From contig JASEVX010000011.1 in the NCBI GenBank assembly GCA_031761405.1, positions 26,895,527 through 26,959,526 of the forward strand: a stretch of 64,000 bases of DNA, read 5' to 3'. A model generated the notes under the pieces. The model was not told where the DNA came from. It did no database searches and saw only the letters and a program-made list of their open reading frames with translations. The stretch's first letter is position 1. Each line of letters begins with the position of its first letter. This stretch comes from Serripes groenlandicus (lineage: Eukaryota; Mollusca; Bivalvia; Cardiida; Cardiidae). Position numbers and translations under genes: made by a program. This document shows positions 1 to 9,489 of the stretch, in pieces.

Positions 1-835
1 AGTTTTTGACCCGGCTAACCTATATTCGAACTACATTCTGACCAAATTTTAAAAAATGCGGCTTCTGCAGTTTTGATAAGATTTTCCTTCAATTTGGCCT
101 AGTGAACAGACATGACCAATATTCAAACTTGGCCTACATATCATCAAGACAAACATTCTGAAACAGTTTCAATATGCTCAAGTTAAAAATGCAGCATTCA
201 GAGTGTTAACAATATTACCCTTCAATTTGGCGTAGTTAACTAGTTTCTGACCTAACATGACCACTAGTCTAACTTGACCTAAATATAATTTAGACACATT
301 TTTGATTGTTTTGTTTATTGTTGGGGTTTAACGCCGTTTACAAGTTTTTCAGTCATATGACGGCAGCCAGTTCACCGTCTCGTGTTTCTTTACTTTCTCA
401 CACCAGTACTTCATACAACATTCTTTCCAAGCAAATGGCTGCTTTTCAACATAGACTGATTGGTGGAAGACGAATGACGCTTGTCACAATTACTTTTGTC
501 AAGTGTCGGAAAAAATGTTGGCCGAGCTGAGGATCGAACTCACAACCCCTTGATTGACAGCCCGCGTCGCTACAGTGGATGCTGAAGCAAAACATGCGAC
601 CTTTAGAGTGTTAATAAGATTTTCCTTCAATTTGGCCTAGTGACCTAGTTTGTGACTTGGCACGACCCATATTCGAACTTGGCCTAGATATCATACAAGA
701 TCAACATTCCGACCTCACTTTAAATTGCTGAAGCAGAAAATGCGGCTTGTACAGTGTTAACGACCTAGTTTCTGACCCAATATGACCCATATTCGAACTT
801 GCGCTTGCGGGTCGCCCGGTTGAGGTTGTGGACAT
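1..835 (+). repeat. Tandem array of degenerate ~120 bp units (pearl-like family 1), left-truncated by window edge
   Basis: Units carry the recurring phrases 'gacctagtttctgaccc', 'catattcgaacttggccta', 'gacaaacattctgac' and 'gttaacaagattttcctt'. The same family reappears at 28829-30279 and, inverted, at 53361-55115. Units are too diverged for an exact period. A tRNA-derived SINE interrupts the array at about 305-590. The right end is abrupt near 835, without the ACAAGAG or GAGCTAA termini seen in complete copies, so this is a fragment. No coding content was seen. Confidence 0.8.
305..590 (-). mobile_element. tRNA-derived SINE, 'TTAACGCCGTTTT' family, nested in the array
   Basis: On the minus strand a tRNA-like head near 525-580 contains a box-B-like GTTCGATCCTC. 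The body ends in a region whose plus strand reads 'ggggtttaacgccgtttac'. Related copies lie at about 16838-17075, 21694-21975, 30310-30545 and 41450-41728. The 41450-41728 copy is the best preserved. The ORF in this stretch is a by-product of the SINE. Confidence 0.7.
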
Positions 836-1063
836 TCGGATCACATACCTGATTCAAGCCGTCAATGGTTGAGTAGTCGGTAAGATAAGGGTGATACACC
901 ACCCCATGTAATCCTCTAGCACTCAATTTACACCTGCAGTGTATCGTCCGATGGCAGGTCTTCCATGATAAAGTTTACCGACTAGTCGTTAAGTGTTATA
1001 TATATATATCAACTAGCGGGAACAGTAAGAATGTCGTAGTAGCCTGCTGCTGAAGTGAGTGAA

Positions 1064-1236
1064 TGAATGAATGTATATTGTTTTATGGCGCATCGACAGC
1101 TAAGGTCATTTAGCGCGCAATTAAATTTAATTATTCATGATCCCTGGGTAAACAAACCAGTACTAGGCTAGAAAATGTGCCTTGCCCAAGGGCACTCCAC
1201 CATGACCGTAGTGCCGCGACTGGGGATCGAACCCTG
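1064..1236 (-). mobile_element. tRNA-derived SINE, 'tgtatattgttttatggcgc' family
   Basis: The body is nearly identical to 52321-52471 and related to 24945-25095. The right end contains 'ctggggatcgaaccc', whose complement is a box-B-like GGGTTCGATCCCC, so transcription would run on the minus strand. This copy lacks a clear box A. It is flanked by unrelated sequence. Confidence 0.65.
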
Positions 1237-1543
1237 CTGAAGTGAGGTAAATCGTTTGAGGAATTCTTGGAGCACATGATCTAAGAATGAGAGTTATAAC
1301 AGGCGTATAATATTCCTACAGAGTATCATCGGGGCTGTTGTAACGGCGTGTCTGCCGGCTATATAAACCGGTATAGTATGTACTATGCCGACGGATTCAA
1401 CAATAGCCGTAGCTTCCTGAAACGCCTGCTGTTTCGGAACTGGTGACATGACCAGGACTGGAAACGGACTCGAGATTAATCAGCGTATTAATTTTAAGTT
1501 TAAAACATTAAATAAATAAAATGTATCGCAATGTGATGTTTCT

Positions 1544-1570
1544 TTGTGTGTGTGTGTGTGTGTGGGGTGT

Positions 1571-1609
<39 letters not shown>
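1544..1609 (+). repeat. (GT)n followed by a 39-base G run
   Basis: An alternating GT tract of about 20 bases runs into 'ggggtgt' and then uninterrupted G from 1571 to 1609. Such a run can form G-quadruplexes. Its length is also prone to sequencing and assembly error, so the exact count should not be trusted. Confidence 0.9.
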
Positions 1610-2029
1610 CTAGTTGATTAACTACGGGCTCCGCGGTAAATCCGCCATTTCATTTGTCACAGACGTTTTTGTTTACCATTCATATACTTATCTTTCGTCG
1701 CATGAGCCCTACGGGTTCCCCGCCATCTAAATCCGCCACTGCATTTGTTTTTCCATAAGCTTCCATACTTGCCTTCTTGGCGCATTTGTTAAATTTATAT
1801 TGGAGTACTCACGCCTTACGTTTTACACTGATGTTTCACTAATGTTCCAACAATATTATAATGATCTTTATTTGGATGATCTCTCATCTTTTAAATGCAG
1901 TTGTGTTGAATTCATGATGAAGTATTTTTCTGGCGCAGTCTCATCCTTAATAACATTATAGGGTCTTAATAGTAATTGGCAGGCTGCCAACTCCGAACAA
2001 ATTGTTTTTACTACTATGACCAGAGTCTA
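1610..2029. other. Unannotated stretch
   Basis: No ORF, splice pattern or repeat family was recognised. Two weakly similar phrases ('ctccgcggtaaatccgccattt' type at 1630 and 1720) suggest an old local duplication. Confidence 0.4.
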
Positions 2030-3441
2030 TAAAGTCCCAGGCCAAACACTACATTATGCTCTACTGGTATGGTTCTTTGGTCATTTTCAATCCAGAGTAT
2101 GTATGTTTGGTGAAAATCAGATAGTAAATGGAGGCTCTTTTGTGTTCACAAACTGTATTATAGCAATTTTGACAATTTCAAGGGCCATAATCCGGTCTTG
2201 CATGGGCGGATCTGGCTAGTTTGCGAAAGGAACCGAGCTCTCATAAATATTTAACTACTATTTAAGTTTGGTGAAGATCGGATAGTAAATGGAGGCTCTA
2301 TTGTGTTCACAAGCTGTATTTTAGCAATTTTGACAATTTAAAGAGCCATAATCAAGTCATGCAATGGCACATCTGGCTGGTTTTTTGAAAAGAACCAAGC
2401 TCTCATCAATATTTAACTACTATCTAAGTTTGAAGAAGATCAGATGATAAATGGAGCCTCTATTGTGTTCACAAGCTCTATTATAGCAATTTTGACAATT
2501 TCAAGGGCCATAATCCAGTCTTGCATGGGCGGATCTGGCTAATTTGCGAAAGGAACCGAGCTCTCATCAATATTTAACTACTATCCAAGTTTGGTGAAGA
2601 TTGAATAGTAAATTGAGGCTCTATTGTGTTCACAAGCTGTATTATAGCAATTTTAACAATTTCAAGGGCCATAATCCAGTCATGCAAGGGTACATCTGGC
2701 TTGTTTTCGAAAGGAACCGAGCTCTCATCAATATTTAACTACTATCTGAGTTTAGTGAAGATTAGTTAGTAAATGGAGCCTCTATTGTGTTCACAAGCTC
2801 AATCATAGCAATTTTGACAATTTCAAGGGCCATAATCCAGTCTTGCATGGGCGGATCTGGCCGGTTTGCGAAAGGAACCGAGCTCTCGTGGATATATAAC
2901 TACTGTATAAGTGTGATTGAGATACTATCAAAACTGAAGACTATCGCGTTCACAAGCTCTATTATAGCAATTCTGACAATTTCAAGGGCCATAATCCAGT
3001 CTTGCATGGGCGGATCTGGCCGGTTTGCGAAAAGAACCGAGCTCTCGTGATATCTAACTACTGTATAAGTGTGATTGAGATACAATCAAAACTGAAGACT
3101 ATCGCGTTCACAAGCTCTATTATAGCAATTCTGACAATTTCAAGGGCCATAATCCAGTCTTGCATGGACGGATCTGGCTGGTTTGCAAAAGGAACCAAGC
3201 TCTAATGGATACCTAACTACTGTGCAAGTTTGGTGAAGATCAGATAGTAAATGGAGCCTCTATTGTGTTCACAAGCTCTATTATAGCAATTTCAAGGGCC
3301 ATAATCTAGTCTTGCATAGGCGGATCTGGCTGGTTTGCGAAAGGAACCGAAGAATGTATCGCGTTCACAAGCAATTGTTTACGGCCGCACGGACACCACA
3401 CCACGACATAAGCTCTTCTGGCCTTTGGCCAGTAGAGCTAA
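2030..3441 (+). mobile_element. Pearl-like tandem-repeat element (family 2, ~160 bp units, ~8 copies)
   Basis: Each unit repeats 'tattatagcaattttgac', 'caagggccataatcca', 'gggcggatctggct' and 'ggaaccgagctctc'. The 3' end is 'ttctggcctttggccagtag' followed by GAGCTAA, a short hairpin-like terminus. The left end contains 'atgctctactgg', as do other copies. Related copies are at 41953-42625 and, inverted, at 48560-49410. The short ORFs here come from the repeat unit and are not genes. Placing it with pearl or Helentron-like non-autonomous elements is an inference from structure. Confidence 0.75.
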
Positions 3442-3640
3442 AAACTGACACAACTGTTATAGGGAGATATGTTTTTGTTGCAAAAACAACGTTCTAGTGT
3501 TATTAGTATCTTACCACTTTTGCAGTGAGGAACAATCCGAGGATTACTTTGATGTAGCTGAGGATGATGAAGTTGACGATTCATATAATGCTGATTCAGA
3601 TGAGGAATACATTCAAGACAGTGACTGTTAATCTCTTGAG
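3442..3640 (+). pseudogene. Gene fragment: splice acceptor plus small acidic terminal exon
   Basis: A pyrimidine-rich tract ending in TGCAG (3521-3525) is followed by an open stretch from about 3528. It encodes a strongly acidic peptide (segments such as EEQSEDYFDVAEDDEVDD) and ends in TAA at 3629-3631. The same intron-exon segment, truncated after about 45 bases, lies at 19320-19447 beside the duplicated zinc-finger fragments. Both are probably pieces of one older multi-exon gene or element spread by local duplication. Function is unknown. Confidence 0.45.
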
Positions 3641-3838
3641 GACGGACTTAAATGAAACCCAAGGAAATATGAATATTGATAGTATGCAATACAAATATTT
3701 TATTCAGTAGTGTAAGGTCTCCGGCCCATATACATAATTTACATATACATAACAAATTCATTGAAGTGACATCAAAAACGTTTTGAAGATATTCAAATAT
3801 AGAAAGAACAAGAAATATGTGAGCTACTGCTCACTAGT

Positions 3839-4745
3839 GATACCCCCGCTCATGTTTTGAAAGACATATGTGATGGTGGGGTAAAGGGCCATAACTCCGT
3901 GAAAAATCATCCAACCGGAACGCAAACACGATATGCGCATCTACACTTGGTGGTGATCCTTCCTATGAAGTTTCATAAAATTCCAAAAAGCGGTTGCAGA
4001 GAAATAGCCCGGAAATGAATTTAGTCATACATAGCCTGATGGTGGAGTAAAGGGCCATAACTCCGTGAAAAATAATCCAACCGGAACGCAAACACGATAT
4101 GCGCATCTACACTTGGTGGTGATCCTTCCTATGAAGTTTCATAAAATTCCAAAAAACGGTTGCAGAGAAATAGCCCGGAAATGAATTTAGTCATACATAG
4201 CCTGATGGTGGGGTAAAGGGCCATAACTCCGTGAAAAATAATCCAACCGGAACGCAAACACGATATGCGCATCTACACTTGGTGGTGATCCTTCCTATGA
4301 AGTTTCATCAAATTCCAAAAAGCAGTTGCAGAGAAATAGCCCGGAAATGAATTTAGTCATACATAGGGGTAAAGGGCCATAACTCCGTGAAAAATAATCC
4401 AACCGGAACGCAAACACGATATGCGCATCTACACTTGGTGGTGATCCTTCCTATGAAGTTTCATCAAATTCCAAAAAGCGGTTGCAGAGAAATAGCCCGG
4501 AAATGAATTTAGTCATACATAGGGGTAAAGGGCCATAACTCCGTGAAAAATAATCCAACCGGAACGCAAACACGATATGCGCATCTACACTTGGTGGTGA
4601 TCCTTCCTATGAAGTTTCATCAAATTCCAAAAAGCGGTTGCAGAGAAATAGCCCGGAAACGAAAGTGTTACGGACGGATGGACGGACGGAAGGACGGACA
4701 TGGGTAAAACAGTATACCCCCCTTTCCTTCGGAACCGGGGGTATA
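3839..4745 (+). mobile_element. Tandem-repeat element with 166/156 bp units and short terminal inverted repeats
   Basis: Five near-identical units begin 'gtaaagggccataactccgt' at 3881, 4047, 4213, 4369 and 4525. The first spacings are 166 bp. The last two are 156 bp because the short 'cctgatggtg' segment is missing. The ends show ATACCCCCG near 3840 and its complement CGGGGGTAT at 4736-4744. Just before the right end is a 'ggacggacgga' run and a local hairpin. It is non-coding. Confidence 0.8.
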
Positions 4746-4953
4746 ATTAGTATACGACAAATACATTATGATTTAATTAGAGACCTGTTCATCTAAAAGT
4801 AATTTTCTGGTTTAAAATTCCTCAATTATATATCTTATCAGTAACTTTACATATGTGGGTCTTCATTAACTCATTATGTCATAAAACAACCTCGTTGTTG
4901 GGTATGAATTTGTCAAGACTTTTTGGAAATAAAAAACCCGAAGTTCATTGTAA

Positions 4954-4959
4954 GCTGGA
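4954..4959 (+). repeat. Left 6-bp target-site duplication (GCTGGA) of the palindromic element
   Basis: GCTGGA lies immediately left of the element's first base and recurs exactly at 14034-14039 immediately right of its last base. Sequence beyond the two copies is unrelated, as expected for one insertion event. Polinton/Maverick integrases are known to make 6-bp duplications. Confidence 0.9.
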
Positions 4960-5121
4960 AGTAGTATAGGGGTCTCTTTAGGTGCAAACAAAGATGACGT
5001 AATCGGCGGCCATTTTGTTGACCTAGTTACTATTTATAGTATCTCATTTGCATATAAGGATTGACACGAGTGAGGACGCCATTTTGTAGTTATACAATGA
5101 CTGCGCATGTCCATTTTAGTT

Positions 5122-6285
5122 CTATATTTAGAATGACATCATGGGTCTATATTTAGAAAGCTTTAACAATGGAGCAAGTGTTTCGGTAGCACCCTTCGGG
5201 CGAGACCACCAACGATTTGTCTCTAGCCTTCTACCAATAGATTCTAGCGGGTATGTTGTTGGAACCCTCGAAAATAATGGCGGGGAAATTCGACCTAACC
5301 TTTGCTACATTGTTTCGGGAAACCTGACACGAGACATCCATACGACACGATATATCCCTTTAATATGTCGTATAGTCGAGCCGAAGCACGCAGTCAAACA
5401 TGTAGGGTAAAGCAATAAATTTAACGTCTTACCTCTAGAGCGTCCACAGTTCAAATGACAGAGATCCCGCTCTATTTTTAGACTCGGTATTTCACCATAT
5501 TTTTATAAATAGATTATGTGTCATGTTCTATAAATAGATTATATGTCATTTACTATAAATAGATATTTCTAATAGTTCTATATTTAGAATGACATCATGG
5601 GTCTATATTTAGAAAGTGTTGGAGCTGGCGGAGAAATTCGACCTACCCTTTGCTACATTGTTTCGGGAAACTGAAACATCCATACGACACGATATATCCC
5701 TTTAGTATAGTCGGCACATAGTCAAACATGTATGGCAATAAATGTAACGTCTTACCTCTAGAGCCTCCAGAGTTCAAATGACAGAGGTCCCGATCTATTT
5801 TTAGTTTCGATATTTCACAACCACTATCGAATATTTCATCAGACCAGGTGTACCAACAATAGAGCATTGAAATGACAAAGTTAATCTCATTTAAAGGCGC
5901 CATACTGTCTGCGTCTGAACATCTGCAACGAACGTGTTAACACTTGTCTGAGAATAACACTTTACAGTGCGGTTTCAAAACCTGAATATTGACAGAGTTT
6001 CGAACTCATAACCCTCATCGTATTGCTCTCAGGTGTGTTAGCATTGACCCATTATCAGAGTCATCAGATTGTGTTCATTTGGTGACGGAAGTACGGACAA
6101 AGACCTTTTGAAATGCTAAACACGATATATCCCTTTTGTATGTCATATAGTCGAGTCGAAGCACGCAGTCAAACATGTATGGTAAAGCAATAAATTTAAC
6201 GTCTTACCTCTAGAACGTCCAGATCTCAAATGACCGATGCGCATGTCCCAATTTATTTTTAGATTCGATATTTCACCATCGCTAT
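5122..6285 (+). repeat. Three diverged direct-repeat modules in the outer left arm (mirrored at 12708-13871)
   Basis: Modules span about 5122-5497, 5578-5820 and 6117-6285. They share 'acgacacgatatatccctt', 'cagtcaaacatgta', 'taacgtcttacctctagag', 'tcaaatgaca' and a CTATTTTTAG-type box followed by 'tatttcacc'. On the minus strand each contains AGAGGTAAGACG or AGAACG-type variants, with AGGTAAGA matching the consensus splice donor. The short ORFs at 5141-5410 (+, 89 aa) and 5643-5903 (-, 86 aa), and their mirrors at 13583-13852 and 13090-13350, lie in these modules. They show no recognisable domain, and I regard them as doubtful. Confidence 0.7.
5503..5612 (+). promoter_or_regulatory. Iteron-like array: five MEF2-type boxes at exact 25-bp spacing (left arm)
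   Basis: Ten-base boxes fitting YTAWWWWTAR start at 5503, 5528, 5553, 5578 and 5603, each exactly 25 bp after the last. Between the boxes recur GTCAT or GACATCAT motifs. A second pair with the same 25-bp step starts at 5122 and 5147, and single boxes lie at 5030, 5472, 5795 and 6253. The pattern matches the animal MEF2 consensus. The regular spacing also resembles initiator-binding iterons. Function is inferred, not shown. Confidence 0.65.
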
Positions 6286-6866
6286 CGGATATTTCATCAG
6301 AAACTCAACAGGTGTGAGAACAATATAGCATTGAAATGCCAAAGAAAACGTGGACAATGGATGAATAGACTGCTTTAAACCAAACGGCGCCACAGTGTCT
6401 GAAGAACACCTGCACGTTAACACTTGCCTGAGAATAACCCTTTACACTGCTACTGCTGTTCAAAAGTTTATCCTTCATGATGAAAGTTATTATTATGTTT
6501 GAATTTGCACTTGAAAAGTGTCAGTGAAGTTATACACGACTTTACCAAATTGATCATATTTCAAATATAGCGGGAAAAGGAGCCCATTAAAAGCGTCAAA
6601 TCAGTTTTTACTAATTCATTTCACTATTTACGCTTTAACTTTTTCTCTTTATGCTACCAAATGATAGAGGTCACCAAAAGCTTTCATTTAAACCCGGGGT
6701 TGTAGAGAAAATATTCAGCCGTTTTCGAGTTATGTAATATGAGAGATTTTTAAACCCCCAAAATGAACTTGCCCCGATCCTCAAGTTTGATATACCATTG
6801 GAAAGATCTCGTTGCACCCTTTTCATATATGAAAAAATTATGGTCCTACGAATATTAGTTCTCTAG

Positions 6867-7079
6867 TTATCGTCGTTTTAAATATGTGTTTGTGTCAAAG
6901 TGCGTCAAAAGGCTTCTTAATGCGTAAATGCCGATAACTCCTTTATTTCTTGTCCGAATGTAGTCGTGTTTGGATTCGTTGAAAAGGGTTTCGTAAACTC
7001 TATCGATTGAGGAGGTCAAACCGGAAGTTTGGTCTGTCTGTAAACCGGAAGTGTCGTCATTATATTTTACAATGGTCAT
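6867..7079 (-). CDS. Hypothetical 70-aa ORF, left arm
   Basis: It begins MTIVKYNDDTSG and ends in a basic YLKRR tail. It is identical to the mirrored ORF at 11914-12126. Nothing is recognisable. It lies about 400 bp beyond the 86-aa gene in the same orientation, so it could be a further small element gene. Its preservation in both arms carries no extra weight, because the arms are copies. Confidence 0.25.
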   Translation of the reverse strand: MTIVKYNDDTSGLQTDQTSGLTSSIDRVYETLFNESKHDYIRTRNKGVIGIYALRSLLTHFDTNTYLKRR

Positions 7080-7474
7080 ATCTTCCTTAGTTCTGAACCG
7101 ATGTTTACAATTTGTATATCATTCGAAAGCTCTCATTGAGATATGAGTATATTCGAAGTTGAAAGATATCCGATCAATGTTTTCATGACATTGTACTTTA
7201 AATAAGCAGCGCAAGGGGTAAATGAAAAAACAAAGACATGAATACAATTTCTACAATTTTATTATATAATCAAGTATTGTAGTTCGCATAATCAAAATAA
7301 CTAACACTATTTATTGAACACAGTATTCACAAATCACGATTCATTAAGGGATAAAAATGATTGTCAATTCGTCTCATATTCCATCCATGACGTCTATGAA
7401 TAACTGTCAACCGTTCCGTTATGTTGTAAACGTGGTTAATTTAGGGCTCCCCCCGGCATTTTCTTTCCGATAAT

Positions 7475-7735
7475 TTAGTCACGTAGTCCCGGTGTTCCGT
7501 GTATTCGATACCCCTTTTTCGCATTGTCAATCATGGTATGTTGTCTTTTACTGGATACCTCTGATTTGGCTAGTTCAACAGCTTGAGCCACGGGTGTCAC
7601 AAAGTTAATGGTGGGTTCTTTCATCGTCCCACCCATCTGAATTTTTTCCACGACGTATTGTCCTTTATGATTAGGTTTCAACTTCCCTTCGGCCATCCGT
7701 TGAAAATGTCGTGTCCACATTTCTACTCTATCCAT
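7475..7735 (-). CDS. Small Polinton-type ORF adjacent to ATPase, left arm (86 aa)
   Basis: The 86-residue product opens MDRVEMWTRHFQRMAEGK, followed by a YVVEKIQMGG segment and a TPVAQAVELAKSEV helix, and ends basic (RIHGTPGLRD). It lies about 70 bp downstream of the ATPase stop in the same orientation. A short protein with a W..HF..MA.GK start and a PVAQ..E.AK motif next to the packaging ATPase resembles small uncharacterised Polinton proteins as I recall them, but I cannot confirm the family. A role as a core or minor virion component is a guess. An AATAAA signal (7310-7315, read on the minus strand) follows at a suitable distance. Confidence 0.6.
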   Translation of the reverse strand: MDRVEMWTRHFQRMAEGKLKPNHKGQYVVEKIQMGGTMKEPTINFVTPVAQAVELAKSEVSSKRQHTMIDNAKKGYRIHGTPGLRD

Positions 7736-7805
7736 CGTTGACGTAAGTAAAGTACACAGCGAGTGATAGTTTTATCTTTGGCTATTAGCTGTAACTTTCT
7801 TCCCC

Positions 7806-9314
7806 TTATAGCATGTCTTCACCATCACTGTCGTCGCTACCACCATAGCTAACGTCGTCGTTCTCAGACTTCACTATACCTTCTATTAAATAACTGTGTT
7901 TCTTAATGGCCGACTGTATGGCCTGTTCTAGTATCATTCCCTCGGACACGAGTTCGTGTACATCTTCCATGACACGTTGGTGAATGACTCCGTGTTCTAA
8001 TTGGAATGTGTGGAGAAGCAGATGGCTATACATACGTAAGACATGTGTTGTATCTTCCGCTACTATTTTTGAGTCTGCCTTTTTCTTGGCCTCGTCATTG
8101 GACATTCCATCTCGCTCATACTTTTCCACTTTTTTTCGCCAAGATTTTTCATTATTGTTCGAAGCTTTACGGTACATGACTTCAAACACTTTGTGTTCTT
8201 CGCTGTCTTTATCTTTTACATCTTCTTCGCTCTGGTCATAGGATATCCACCGTTTTAATGGAGGCGTTTCCGAGTGATCCTCCGTGGCAGAACGCTTATT
8301 ACACCATCGTTTGACATGATTTTGTAAAGAATGAACGTCACCAAACACGATACCACAATCGTCGCAAACGGGCATGTCTAGACTGTTATCAGACTCGAGG
8401 CTGGAATCACTCTTTATGTACTCCACAGGGGTGTCCCTTATAGTTTTCTTAACTGAATATCCTCGCTGATCATACGCTGGAGTATCACTTATATACTTGT
8501 GTTCAGCTACTGATACATTCTGTTCAAAAATGTTTGGTCTAAGTCGCATGTATTCGGGTGTAGAGGCTTGAAGATCAATAACGAGATGTCCATATGGCTT
8601 TTCTGTGGCGTTTCGATATACATTCATGAAACTGTGACTACTGGTAGGGTAGATCCGTCGTGCCAGTACAGAAATTTGATGTCTATCAACTGGGTTGTTA
8701 AACACAATTAAATATTTTGTATTAAGGCTGATATCTCGGCACGCTTTTCCTTGAGGAAAAACGTTCTGTGTCAGGAAAATGACCGTCAAGTTTCTATGAT
8801 GAGATCCTTTAGTAAAAAGATTAGCCACTCTTTCATCCTTCTTCGCCTCTCCCATCAAATCATCTAATATGATGCAGTTCCGCACGTTTACGTCTAGATA
8901 CATATCTTGTTCAAGACAGTCTGGAATACCCCTCACAAATTCAACGTTAGACAATTCTGTCTTGATTTCGTCGTATAATGGTTGATTTTGACTATAACAC
9001 CAGATGATCCTCTGAGGTGGTGGTTTGATTGTATCTTGGCACAATATCATCTTAGTCAATACCGATTTACCACTTCCACTCGGTCCAGACAAAACGAGTG
9101 TACACGGATGTTTAAACTTAAATACGGGCGCTCCGGGCGCTCCCAAATGCGCTCCGGGCGCTCCCTCATATTGTTGTACTCCTGGTGATATATTCCAGTA
9201 TCTTTGGTCTGTATGTGAAGATGGTTCTTCAAAGTGTTTGTTTCTCTCATGTCTCATTAGATTGTATCTACTACAGAACGACCGATCACACGTTGTACAG
9301 AAAATTGTACTCAT
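7806..9314 (-). CDS. Polinton/adintovirus-type packaging ATPase with N-terminal zinc finger, left copy (502 aa)
   Basis: An FtsK/HerA-superfamily (A32-like) ATPase of the kind that pumps DNA into capsids. In order: a C2H2 finger at residues 6-27 (CTTC...H.....H); a short linker with a single GAHLGAP unit (about 50-60); Walker A GPSGSGKS at about 77-84; Walker B CIILDDLM at about 146-153; and the family-typical LFTKGSHHRNLTVIFLTQN stretch and ARRIYP just after. A second Cys-rich finger (CDDCGIVFG..H..C) sits near residues 316-338, then a charged helical tail ending in an acidic DDSDGEDML. The reading frame is open and uninterrupted. The start was chosen at the ATG just before the zinc finger. 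The central palindrome would supply its promoter. The fused fingers are unusual for a packaging ATPase and may give DNA specificity. Confidence 0.88.
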   Translation of the reverse strand: MSTIFCTTCDRSFCSRYNLMRHERNKHFEEPSSHTDQRYWNISPGVQQYEGAPGAHLGAPGAPVFKFKHPCTLVLSGPSGSGKSVLTKMILCQDTIKPPPQRIIWCYSQNQPLYDEIKTELSNVEFVRGIPDCLEQDMYLDVNVRNCIILDDLMGEAKKDERVANLFTKGSHHRNLTVIFLTQNVFPQGKACRDISLNTKYLIVFNNPVDRHQISVLARRIYPTSSHSFMNVYRNATEKPYGHLVIDLQASTPEYMRLRPNIFEQNVSVAEHKYISDTPAYDQRGYSVKKTIRDTPVEYIKSDSSLESDNSLDMPVCDDCGIVFGDVHSLQNHVKRWCNKRSATEDHSETPPLKRWISYDQSEEDVKDKDSEEHKVFEVMYRKASNNNEKSWRKKVEKYERDGMSNDEAKKKADSKIVAEDTTHVLRMYSHLLLHTFQLEHGVIHQRVMEDVHELVSEGMILEQAIQSAIKKHSYLIEGIVKSENDDVSYGGSDDSDGEDML

Positions 9315-9489
9315 CTTTTCAAAGTCGTGTGTTGCAGTTTATTGTGGATATCTCCCCTTTATAAACTTACAGGGCGCTCGGAGCGCATTTGGGAGCTCAG
9401 GGGGAGCTCCCGGAGCGCATTTGGGAGCGCCCTGTAAGTTTATAAGGGTAAGATATCCACAATAAACTGCAACACACGACTTTGAAAAG
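9315..9489. promoter_or_regulatory. Divergent promoter region at the palindrome centre
   Basis: Only 175 bp separate the two head-to-head ATPase start codons. On both sides the sequence has a TATAAA/TTATAA-like box about 45-55 bp from the ATG (tttataaac near 9359, gtttataag near 9438), followed by 'gatatccacaataaactgca' and 'cgactttgaaaag' before ATG. The symmetry means one central site would drive both copies. Confidence 0.5.
9379..9425. repeat. 47-nt asymmetric loop at the palindrome centre, made of minisatellite-like sequence
   Basis: It contains two direct copies of cggagcgcatttggg (9379-9393 and 9411-9425) separated by 17 nt holding gagctcagggggagctcc. The same 21-bp unit, including the self-complementary GGGAGCTCCC, is the minisatellite inside the ATPase coding region about 220 bp away. 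Confidence 0.85.

Larger units (their letters stand above)
4960..9378 (+). repeat. Left arm of the palindrome
   Basis: This is the inverted copy of 9426-14033. Outside the minisatellite, left position x pairs with right position 18993-x (outer part) or 18804-x (near the centre), with no other indel noticed. All mirrored ORFs translate identically apart from the minisatellite. The few mismatches seen lie close to the centre (around 9352-9362). Confidence 0.9.

Noticed and set aside
2787..3205. ORFs of 60-90 aa with repeated ITSSIIAILTISRAIIQS-type peptides
   Set aside because: Products of reading through the ~160-bp non-coding repeat unit; the same peptide recurs because the DNA does.
7984..8241. 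85-aa ORF opposite the ATPase (mirror 10752-11009)
   Set aside because: Lies wholly antisense within the ATPase coding frame, with no independent domain.
9025..9465. Plus-strand 146-aa ORF (and 209-aa mirror at 9339-9968) across the palindrome centre
   Set aside because: Antisense shadow of the ATPase gene. Its repeats (GAPKCAPGAP type) are only the complement of the coding minisatellite.
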